A stretch of 23,540 nucleotides of DNA from a virus. Position 1 is the stretch's first letter. The number at the start of each line of letters is the position of its first letter. Positions 7,667 through 13,862 of this stretch are shown here, piece after piece. A program made the translations under genes and the position numbers. The notes under the pieces were generated by a model. The model was given only the letters and a program-made list of their open reading frames with translations. It had not been told where the DNA came from and ran no database searches. The stretch is taken from positions 1 to 23,540 of the IMG/VR virus record IMGVR_UViG_3300034198_026330; one strand, written 5' to 3'.

Positions 7667-8484
7667 TATCTAAGCTCCTTAACTTTATTAATATATCTTA
7701 AGCCACCAATTTTATCAGTTTGAGATTGCGCTGGGTCATATGCAACGTCGTTATCTTCAAACGGTAATTCCTCTATTTCTAAGCCAAAATGCTTTTTAAC
7801 TTCATCTTTATACAGTCCAACAAATTTATTATAGTTATGGTTTAAAGAAAATGGCACATATTCTTTTTCTAGATCAGATCCATGTATAGATAAATATTCA
7901 TCTGGGAAGTTATACATTTTTATGCCGTTATTTATCATATCTATTGAGATAGACTCCTCTTCTCCATTATACTTTAAGTATTTAGGATATTCTATCTTTT
8001 TAAAATCTTCAGTAAGTCCAAATAAAAAATTTCTATCAATAAACTTTATCTCGTTAAACTCTTTTGATGGCGTTCTTATAGCTGATACCTGGAACCAGTT
8101 TTTATTCTTTAACAAAACAGTAGAGTTTCCAGTTATAATTGAATTTTTATTGTTTGATATGAAATCTATCGCATACTCGTCCCAATTTTGGATTAAGCTT
8201 AAATCATCTCCAACCTGCATATAATATGTTTTATTTAAAATATTTAATGCTTGCTGCTTATGCTCAACGGGGCTTTTAATTGAGTCCCATTTAACATAGT
8301 TGTATGAAGTGGAATGATAAAATTCTGGCTCGGCAAAACCTCTTGTTCTGTCCAAATTATTTTGGTCTATGACGTAAAAATACAGCATATTCTTTTTACT
8401 AGACTTTTCTTTTATTTCTTCTATCAAGTCTAATAGATTTTTATTTTGATATGAGTATATACAAATTCCAATAGTGCTTGTCAC
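7666..8484 (-). CDS. Glycosyltransferase resembling the Skp1 GlcNAc-transferase family (GT60/PF11397-like)
   Basis: This 272-residue protein starts with GTG at 8484, whose first bases form the stop of the preceding gene (GTGA overlap). The N-terminal strand 'IGICIYSYQNKNLLDLIEEI' and 'MLYFYVIDQNN' (about 5-43) read as the nucleotide-binding half of a GT-A fold. 'YMQVGDDLSLIQNWD' (88-102) supplies an acidic metal-binding motif (Asp93/Asp94) followed by the conserved Asn-Trp-Asp. This pattern, including 'a sugar-donor strand, then an Arg/Lys-rich loop, then YY-Q-x-D-x4-NWD', is what I recall for PF11397, the family of the enzyme that adds GlcNAc to hydroxyproline on Skp1. The family match is by eye and could instead be a generic GT2. 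Placement between 2OG oxygenases is telling. Donor and acceptor are unknown. Confidence 0.6.
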   Translation of the reverse strand: MTSTIGICIYSYQNKNLLDLIEEIKEKSSKKNMLYFYVIDQNNLDRTRGFAEPEFYHSTSYNYVKWDSIKSPVEHKQQALNILNKTYYMQVGDDLSLIQNWDEYAIDFISNNKNSIITGNSTVLLKNKNWFQVSAIRTPSKEFNEIKFIDRNFLFGLTEDFKKIEYPKYLKYNGEEESISIDMINNGIKMYNFPDEYLSIHGSDLEKEYVPFSLNHNYNKFVGLYKDEVKKHFGLEIEELPFEDNDVAYDPAQSQTDKIGGLRYINKVKELR

Positions 8485-9125
8485 AGCAATGGTATCCAGT
8501 GTTGTGGTTCTGCTTTATTAGCAATTAAGCTTTTTAGTGGTACTATGTCATATGCAATAGTTACTCTAGGGCCTTCCCAGTCCCAGTCTCCCATTGCATG
8601 TGGGTGTCCCATTTCTGAGATAATCATTCTATTATTTTTGTTATGATTTTCTACTTTGTTTCCAAAAACACTATAGTAGGTAATTGAAGGTTCTGCGTTT
8701 ACGGAATAGTAACCGTGAAAATAGGGGGCATAAGGGCCACCGTGATCATGCCAATCAAGCTTGCCACTATGATTGTAATTAATATTAAACCAACCCTGGA
8801 CCATGTATCTTTGCTCTTCAAAGTTGACACTATAGTATTCACAGGCTTCTTTAATAGTTTCCGATATATTCTTGTACAGCTTATATATAGACTCATGATA
8901 AAACTGAAAAACATTGTACTCTCTCCATTTGATTGTAGACACGCTATCAGATGATAGCCAGTGATCTCTTGGCGTAACCTTTGTTATTCCAGACAACTTA
9001 AGGTTTTCCATGTTGGCATATTGATTTTGCAAAAACTCTGCAAGTTCTGGGAGATCGTTGTCTAGGTATCTCTCAAAAAACTTATGTTCTTTACCTGTTG
9101 GTTGGTTCATATACACATTTTCCAT
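8481..9125 (-). CDS. 2OG-Fe(II) oxygenase-like protein, H-x-H type (PF13759-like)
   Basis: This 214-residue protein has an N-terminal helical part (about 1-105), then a jelly-roll core starting 'VQGWFNINYNHSGKLDWHDHGG' (109-130; written here as its parts: 'GWFNINYN' and 'LDWHDHGG'). His126 and His128 would be the first iron ligands. 'HGYYSVNAE' follows, then 'SEMGHPHAMG' with a distal His (174 or 176), then 'PRVTIAYDI' with Arg187 for 2-oxoglutarate. This is the layout of 2OG-FeII_Oxy_5 proteins, which are common in aquatic phages near tail genes and have unknown substrates. It ends 'HWIPLL', the same ending as the degenerate 187-residue paralogue encoded upstream in the operon. TAAATG coupling joins it to the preceding gene and a GTGA overlap joins it to the glycosyltransferase. 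Confidence 0.75.
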   Translation of the reverse strand: MENVYMNQPTGKEHKFFERYLDNDLPELAEFLQNQYANMENLKLSGITKVTPRDHWLSSDSVSTIKWREYNVFQFYHESIYKLYKNISETIKEACEYYSVNFEEQRYMVQGWFNINYNHSGKLDWHDHGGPYAPYFHGYYSVNAEPSITYYSVFGNKVENHNKNNRMIISEMGHPHAMGDWDWEGPRVTIAYDIVPLKSLIANKAEPQHWIPLL

Positions 9126-9884
9126 TTATATTTTCCCTCTATATTGTTTACGTTGCCATATTATATTTTTATAATATGCATATATTAAAGATCTTCTTTT
9201 TTCGTCCTTGATTTGATTTTGTTCTATATTTTCATTTGAATAATCTATTTCAAGAGACCACTCTTCTCTTTTAATAGGAATCATTTGAAATATAGGAGTT
9301 CCTTTAGGTATTATACCAATAAAGTTGCGTTTTAGGAAGAAGGATGTAAATACTGGGGTATGCCATAAATCTGAGTCTATAATCCCGCTCATTGTGGTAA
9401 ATGGCAAATCATGCCTATTTAGCGGGTGTGTTATTAATAAAGAATACCCTTTTGGTGTCTCTGAGTACCAGTTAACCTTCCACCCATAATGCATTGGATG
9501 ATGTTGGGTGGGCACTGGGACATCTATCATTAATCTCTTATCCACTATCATATTGTCGCCCTCCCAAGAAAGCACTGGGAAGCCATTCTTATCTTGGCTT
9601 ACATGGAGATCGTAGTCTAGGGTGTACATATATCCAGAAGTTAATGCGTCAAAAAATGGCATACACAACTTTGTTGAAGCTGCGCTTCCGTCGGTACCTC
9701 TGTCATTTACTGGATACAGCTTGCTAATATTATTTGATTTATGAAACTTAGATAGTTTTTTATACCAAGAAGGGATATATCTTTTTGCTTCTTGTGGCTC
9801 ATTAAAATGACTATAGTCTGTAAAGCTATCTATATCTGTAATAAAGGCTGGGGAGAACTTAACCTTTAGTTCTTTTTTTCTCAT
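9126..9884 (-). CDS. Unknown protein, member A of a three-paralogue family
   Basis: This 252-residue protein is not assigned to a family with confidence. It shares an ordered set of phrases with the gene at 10587-11303. These are an 'IPSWYKKL' motif near residue 37, 'C-x-P-x-FDALTSGY' (79-90), a beta stretch ending in 'HHPMHYGWKVNWY', 'GYSLLITHPLNRHDLPF', 'MSGIIDSD', and 'FFLKRNFIGIIPKGTPIFQ' followed by 'IPIKREEW'. It ends with a basic 'YYKNIIWQRKQYR' tail. The beta-rich core with an 'F.KG.P..Q..P..R..W' strand recalls DUF6065-type proteins, from memory and unverified. No signal peptide or membrane segment is seen. Its start overlaps the previous gene by 26 bases, and it is followed by the H-x-H oxygenase, so it is part of the same cassette. 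Confidence 0.75.
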   Translation of the reverse strand: MRKKELKVKFSPAFITDIDSFTDYSHFNEPQEAKRYIPSWYKKLSKFHKSNNISKLYPVNDRGTDGSAASTKLCMPFFDALTSGYMYTLDYDLHVSQDKNGFPVLSWEGDNMIVDKRLMIDVPVPTQHHPMHYGWKVNWYSETPKGYSLLITHPLNRHDLPFTTMSGIIDSDLWHTPVFTSFFLKRNFIGIIPKGTPIFQMIPIKREEWSLEIDYSNENIEQNQIKDEKRRSLIYAYYKNIIWQRKQYRGKI

Positions 9885-10590
9885 ACTCCCCTATAATTCT
9901 TTTAATTGTTTTCTTGTCAGATTCTATTTGTATATCAAATAGGTAAGATCCTTTTTTTATTAAACCGCATATGTTATCTTCCATATGTGTGTCAGATTTT
10001 GTAAAATAAAAATCAACAAAATTGGCTTCTTTTATTATAACATTTTCATTTGTTTTTGTAAAATAATCTTCTTTTTCTATTGCCACGATAGAAGAATTCT
10101 TCAGGTTTGTTTTCACTGCATACTTTATATCCATGTCTAAGAACCATGGTATGAACATTTTAAAAACCCTATCGGACATAGGGTTTATTTTATCTATATC
10201 ATATACATTTGGAGATGGATAAAACTGTCTTAGCCAGCATTTATCCGTAGCATACAGCAAGCTGTTTATTGGATTAGATTTAAATATTCCTTTGTGACCC
10301 ATCATTGGGTCTGCTATCTGTATCAATATATCTGCATAATTTCTATATCTTAAATAAATCTCTGTGTCTGAAATTTTTATGATTTCGGGTGCATCTGAAA
10401 AATTAGCAACATACATATTGACTGGCTTAAGTATTGACTTTTTGTATGCCTTATTGTTTTTTACATCTGACCAATTTTTCCATTTTGGTAAAAGGTTAGA
10501 AAAATTAACTATTTGCTCAAAGCTCATATTAGACATCAGGCCCCAAGATTCTGACTCAAATGGGACCCTGTTAATTACTTTGGCGCTCAT
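9859..10590 (-). CDS. Unknown protein, probable divergent member B of the three-paralogue family
   Basis: This 243-residue protein lies between two clear paralogues and keeps the same order of weaker signals. These are 'LPKWKNWSDVKN' where the others have a Trp-rich 'IP.W' motif, 'NPMSDRVFKMFIPWF' in the middle, and near the C-terminus 'FYFTKSD' then 'NICGLIKKGSYLFDIQ', which lines up with the 'FF.K..F.GII..GTPI.Q' strand of A and C. It lacks the 'FDA.T.GY' motif and has a different N-terminus, so if homologous it is fast-evolving. It starts at an ATGA overlap with the preceding gene and its end overlaps the next gene by 26 bases. The function is unknown; a specificity or binding role is conceivable. 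Confidence 0.7.
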   Translation of the reverse strand: MSAKVINRVPFESESWGLMSNMSFEQIVNFSNLLPKWKNWSDVKNNKAYKKSILKPVNMYVANFSDAPEIIKISDTEIYLRYRNYADILIQIADPMMGHKGIFKSNPINSLLYATDKCWLRQFYPSPNVYDIDKINPMSDRVFKMFIPWFLDMDIKYAVKTNLKNSSIVAIEKEDYFTKTNENVIIKEANFVDFYFTKSDTHMEDNICGLIKKGSYLFDIQIESDKKTIKRIIGEYEKKRTKG

Positions 10591-11303
10591 TTATATGTTT
10601 TCTTTTTCCAAAACTTCATTCTATATCCGTTTTGAAAAACTGATCGAACCCCTAAATTCTTTTCTTTTATTTTAAAGTCAGAGTCTTTTTCTTTATTAAT
10701 AGAGCTTTCCCAATCATCTCTTTTAAAAGGAATTACTTGAATAATTGGAGTGCCTTGTTTAATTATTCCCTTAAACCCCTTTTTAACAAAAAAAGATAAG
10801 TATCCATCAGATGGATATTCGTCTGTGTCTATTACTCCTGGCACTGCTTTGATAGGGGAATCTTCTCCGTGCATGGGAGCAACAAATAAAGAGCTATACC
10901 CTGTCTCTGTTTGCACTAGCCACATTGGATGTATTCTTACAACCTCTGGGTGGAAATAGTCTGGTATAGGGTACTTTGCCATCTGTTCTTTTAAATGGTT
11001 TGCAACAAGGTGTTGCTGCATTCCCATTATGTCTGAGGTCAGCTGAACTTGTAAACTGTCTCCTGTCGCATCTATTGATATGTCTGCTGGGCATTTTAAA
11101 TAATATCCGAATGTCATTGCATCAAATACAGACTGACACTTTTTAACAGTAAGCATCATTGTCCCGCCATAGACATTTTTATCGTTATTCAAATGGCTTT
11201 CTTGAGTTTTCCACCACTCTGGTATCGAAGATGCAACACTGACTGGTTCTGGAAAAACTTTGCTATACAATCTATACTTCGGAACAAACTCTATTTTAAT
11301 CAT
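10587..11303 (-). CDS. Unknown protein, member C of the three-paralogue family
   Basis: I choose the ATG at 11303, which overlaps the previous stop as ATGA. It gives 238 residues beginning Met-Ile-Lys-Ile-Glu-Phe, similar to paralogue A ('LKVKFSP'). An in-frame ATG at 11318 would add five residues but has no better ribosome site. Recognisable phrases shared with A are 'SSIPEWWKTQ', 'C-x-S-VFDAMTFGYYL', 'GYSSLFVAPMHGEDSP', 'VPGVIDTDE', and 'FFVKKGFKGIIKQGTPI' then 'VIPFKRDDW', followed by a basic 'FWKKKTYK' tail. The conserved 'HP' and 'H-G-E-D' positions could be functional, but no known catalytic motif is apparent. The protein is cytoplasmic by composition. It is co-translated with member B (ATGA). 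Confidence 0.75.
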   Translation of the reverse strand: MIKIEFVPKYRLYSKVFPEPVSVASSIPEWWKTQESHLNNDKNVYGGTMMLTVKKCQSVFDAMTFGYYLKCPADISIDATGDSLQVQLTSDIMGMQQHLVANHLKEQMAKYPIPDYFHPEVVRIHPMWLVQTETGYSSLFVAPMHGEDSPIKAVPGVIDTDEYPSDGYLSFFVKKGFKGIIKQGTPIIQVIPFKRDDWESSINKEKDSDFKIKEKNLGVRSVFQNGYRMKFWKKKTYK

Positions 11304-11863
11304 ACAAGCGGTATCCATTTTTGATAGTACTGCTTATAAAGATATTCTATAGGGGAAATGTTAAATGACAACATTAATAGGTTGTCGCTTATACTTTCAA
11401 ATAAAATCTTTGAGTAAGAGTTTACCATAATTAGTTGCCCAGCCTCCAAATTGATTAATTCATCTTCCAAGTACATTTTATCATTATATGAATTAATTAT
11501 ATATAGTCCCATAAAAGTTGTTTTATAATTTGGAGCAAAATTTATATACGTGCCTGTTGGTAATTTTTCATTTTTAACAATATTTCCTAAAAGATAAAAA
11601 CAGTTTCTTTCAAAATTAATATTGTTTTCTTTACACAAATCTTTTGTTGCTTGGCTAATTTCTTTGTATAAAAGATGTATGTTCTTATTGTACATAGAAA
11701 AAAAATTAAATGTTCTGTAGTCTACTAAAGAAACTTTCTTGGGTTTAAATCCAAGTTTTAGGCCTGGATTAAATTTGTACACATGCTCGTACATCTCAGA
11801 AACCATTCTATTGTAATCTGAAATCATCATGTTATTTTTGATTGATTTAATATTTTTTATCAT
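11300..11863 (-). CDS. Apparently inactive paralogue of the H-x-H oxygenase
   Basis: This 187-residue protein aligns with the 214-residue oxygenase at 8481-9125. It shares 'YNKNIHLLYKEISQATKDLC' against 'YHESIYKLYKNISETIKEAC', then 'INFERNCFYLLGN' against 'VNFEEQRYMVQGW', 'GLYIIN' against 'GYYSVN', and the ending 'QKWIPLV' against 'QHWIPLL'. The iron-binding segment 'LDWHDHGG' is replaced by 'TYINFAPN', and the distal His and Arg region has become 'VNSYSKILFESISDNLL'. No metal ligand remains, so it should not be an active oxygenase. It may be a structural partner or a binding protein. It starts 17 bases inside the preceding gene with a GGGAG ribosome site and is followed by ATGA coupling. The alignment was made by eye. 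Confidence 0.75.
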   Translation of the reverse strand: MIKNIKSIKNNMMISDYNRMVSEMYEHVYKFNPGLKLGFKPKKVSLVDYRTFNFFSMYNKNIHLLYKEISQATKDLCKENNINFERNCFYLLGNIVKNEKLPTGTYINFAPNYKTTFMGLYIINSYNDKMYLEDELINLEAGQLIMVNSYSKILFESISDNLLMLSFNISPIEYLYKQYYQKWIPLV

Positions 11864-12494
11864 TTGGCTCCCAAATGCTCATAGAGTGAAATAATGCTGG
11901 AAATACTGGATCTTTGTATACTGCTAGATCTTCTGGCATATTTATAACGGGAACTTCTCCTTCAACAATGCCTCCCTTTACAACTTTTTCTGCTTTGTCG
12001 CTATTTAAAATTATTCTTTTTTTAGCTGCTGACGAGATCATTGTTAAACCGCTCAAGGCCATCTTTTGTGTGCCTTCAGTATATCCTGGGCCTAGCCTTG
12101 GCAATATGTTAAAAAATGTGCACCAAACTGGATATCCTATTAGTGACAATGACTCTAGATATTTTTTTCTTCTATTTAATGGGTTTGTGTAGTATCTATC
12201 TGTTATTGCGGTGTAATGGTCTTTATCATATCCGTCTATAATAATTGTTGCCCAAGAAACAGGGTAATCGTTATTAATAAAGTTGGACATAACCATTGTT
12301 CCAGATTCATTATTATCATCTTTATACAAACACTCTATTGCTAAGTGGTTGCCTTTGTCCATAAAAACGGTATATTGAGACCAGGTTCCTTTAATATACT
12401 CTGGGTATTTTCTAAACTTAGGAATTGGCTTACCCTTAAAATATTTTACACCAGAAAGCCCCATTAGGCGCAGTTTCTTTAATTGCTTAAACAA
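11847..12494 (-). CDS. Orphan protein opening the accessory cassette (TTG start)
   Basis: This 215-residue protein is unrecognised. The best start is TTG at 12494 (Met-Phe-Lys-Gln-Leu), with AGGA about 6 bases upstream, just after the stop of the Hint-domain gene. The next ATG is codon 11 and has no ribosome site. The protein has a basic N-terminus, then a beta-rich middle with 'GTWSQYTVFMDKGNHLAIE' and 'DHYTAITDRYYTNPLNRRKK'. A run rich in small and hydrophobic residues ('LIGYPVWCTFFNILPRLGPG') is too polar at its ends to be a sure membrane helix. A C-terminal 'EVPVINMPEDLAVYKDPVFP' segment follows. It is conserved in style with the other cassette genes (very AT-rich). No function is offered. 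Confidence 0.7.
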   Translation of the reverse strand: MFKQLKKLRLMGLSGVKYFKGKPIPKFRKYPEYIKGTWSQYTVFMDKGNHLAIECLYKDDNNESGTMVMSNFINNDYPVSWATIIIDGYDKDHYTAITDRYYTNPLNRRKKYLESLSLIGYPVWCTFFNILPRLGPGYTEGTQKMALSGLTMISSAAKKRIILNSDKAEKVVKGGIVEGEVPVINMPEDLAVYKDPVFPALFHSMSIWEPNDKKY

Positions 12495-12506
12495 ATTAAA
12501 TCCTGA

Positions 12507-13838
12507 CTATTGTTGGTCTTGAGAATCTCTCCATTGCTGATACATTGCATCTAACTTGTCGCTAAATGTCTCGTCGCTAGAAGTTAATACGTTTGGATCA
12601 GTTTTTGCTCTATATGAATCGTGTACTAGCGCATTGTCTGTAAAGAATACATCGTATGGCTCAACGTCAATTGAAACCAAAAGCTCTCTTTGATCTGTAA
12701 TCTTGTAGTCAGTAATCGCTACCCAGTCTGACTCTGATGGGGAGAAAATTAAATCTGTCTCTAGTACTTCCGCAGACGGGCAGAATTGAATTTCTTCATT
12801 TCTTTTAATTAAAACAAAGTGTTCCTTTGAGTATTTATTTCCATTAATAACTACAGCGCCATCTTGGGAAATTCTTGCTGCCATTGCAACAATAGTTGTT
12901 TCTACATCCTGAGATATGTTTGCGCTATTTGAAGACCAATTTTGTAAATATTCTATTATTGCTGTATTTGAAACATCGATGCCTTCAATATTTGCAGAAT
13001 AAAGAACATCTCCTACGCTTAGGTTGTGAGCTAAAATTAATCCCTCTGGAACCTTGGATTTAATAATTGTTTCTGCTCCTACGGATTTAGGAGTAAATCC
13101 AAACGGAGTAAATCCGAATGGGGTGAACCCAAATGGAGTAAATCCAAACGGTGTAAACCCAAATGGAGTAAATCCGAACGGTGTGAACCCAAATGGAGTA
13201 AATCCAAACGGGCTAAAGCTAAATGGCGTTGTGGTAACTGTATTTGAAGTACCGCTATACGCTGAAAATCCATTTCCGTTTTGAGCTCTTACTCTTACAG
13301 AAAAGTTTTCATTTGAATTTTCACCAATATTTGCTGCAAATGTGCTTGAGTTATATGAATAATAATCATTTTCATGGTCAATGATAAAGTATCCAGTGAT
13401 ATCTTTTCCTCCATTAGAGGTTGATGACCAAGTCACACGGTTATTTTCCTGCCCATTATTTGAAACACTTGGAGCATTTGGTGTTTGAGGAACTGTTGTA
13501 ATAAGCGGTGAAGTAACTGCATCTGACACTGGTGAAGAGCCTGCAGCGTTAATTGCAACTACAGTAATTGGTGATGTTATGTTTGATCCAAAACCAGATA
13601 CTGTTATCGGTGATGACGATCCAGTTGCTGTGTGAGTTGTGTTATGTACGCTACAAAATCCTGATACCGTAAAAGAAGTTGCTGCAGGAGAATCTGCTGG
13701 TAAAGTAAATGAGACAGTAAGTGCTCCATTTCCAAACGGTCTATCAGTTCCAACATCTGTTATTGATGTAATCGTTGGTTTTTTTGGCTCTAAAAAGTCA
13801 TTAGCCGATTGGCTCATTCTACCTGCTTGTTTTGACAT
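12507..13838 (-). CDS. Fibronectin-III virion protein with eight FGFTP repeats and a degenerate Hint domain
   Basis: The 443-residue protein has four parts. (1) Residues 1-18 are a short N-arm. (2) Two fibronectin type III domains follow (about 19-115 and 118-205), with typical 'P..P.I.S' openings, 'YFIIDHENDYYSY' and 'FSVRVRAQNGNGFS' strands. (3) Eight perfect FGFTP pentapeptides occupy 211-250 after one FSFSP. (4) A Hint-like fold (about 252-409) has 'HNLSVGDVLYS' in block A, 'YSKEHFVLIKR' in block B and 'VSIDVEPYDVFFTDNALVHDS' in block F (read as 'DVEPYDVFFTDN' plus 'ALVHDS'). The usual N-terminal Cys of an intein is absent (Ser252 or none), and the usual HN-Cys/Ser end is H-D-S, so splicing is unlikely to be normal. 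A GAGGAG ribosome site precedes ATG 13838. It probably belongs to the virion exterior. Confidence 0.75.
   Translation of the reverse strand: MSKQAGRMSQSANDFLEPKKPTITSITDVGTDRPFGNGALTVSFTLPADSPAATSFTVSGFCSVHNTTHTATGSSSPITVSGFGSNITSPITVVAINAAGSSPVSDAVTSPLITTVPQTPNAPSVSNNGQENNRVTWSSTSNGGKDITGYFIIDHENDYYSYNSSTFAANIGENSNENFSVRVRAQNGNGFSAYSGTSNTVTTTPFSFSPFGFTPFGFTPFGFTPFGFTPFGFTPFGFTPFGFTPFGFTPKSVGAETIIKSKVPEGLILAHNLSVGDVLYSANIEGIDVSNTAIIEYLQNWSSNSANISQDVETTIVAMAARISQDGAVVINGNKYSKEHFVLIKRNEEIQFCPSAEVLETDLIFSPSESDWVAITDYKITDQRELLVSIDVEPYDVFFTDNALVHDSYRAKTDPNVLTSSDETFSDKLDAMYQQWRDSQDQQ
13089..13208 (-). repeat. Tandem 15-bp repeat, eight copies, encoding FGFTP
   Basis: Eight consecutive 15-base units each encode Phe-Gly-Phe-Thr-Pro without a single amino-acid change. 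At the DNA level the units differ at third codon positions (for example TTTGGATTTACTCC against TTCGGATTCACCCC-like forms), so the peptide, not the DNA, is being kept constant. Confidence 0.95.
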
Positions 13839-13862
13839 ATATACTCTCCTCTATTATTTTCT

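Noticed and set aside
8699-8914. Minus-strand frame with two hydrophobic segments inside the H-x-H oxygenase gene
   Set aside because: It looks like a small membrane protein but lies in another frame of a gene with clear oxygenase motifs, and I see no ribosome site for it.
13054-13284. Plus-strand frame with GVNPN repeats
   Set aside because: It is the reverse complement of the FGFTP repeat. The minus frame has FN3 and Hint domains and a ribosome site, so the plus frame is a shadow.
12507-13838. Active intein interrupting a virion protein
   Set aside because: The first Cys is absent, the last Asn is Asp, and the sequence after the domain is only a short polar tail, not the second half of an extein.
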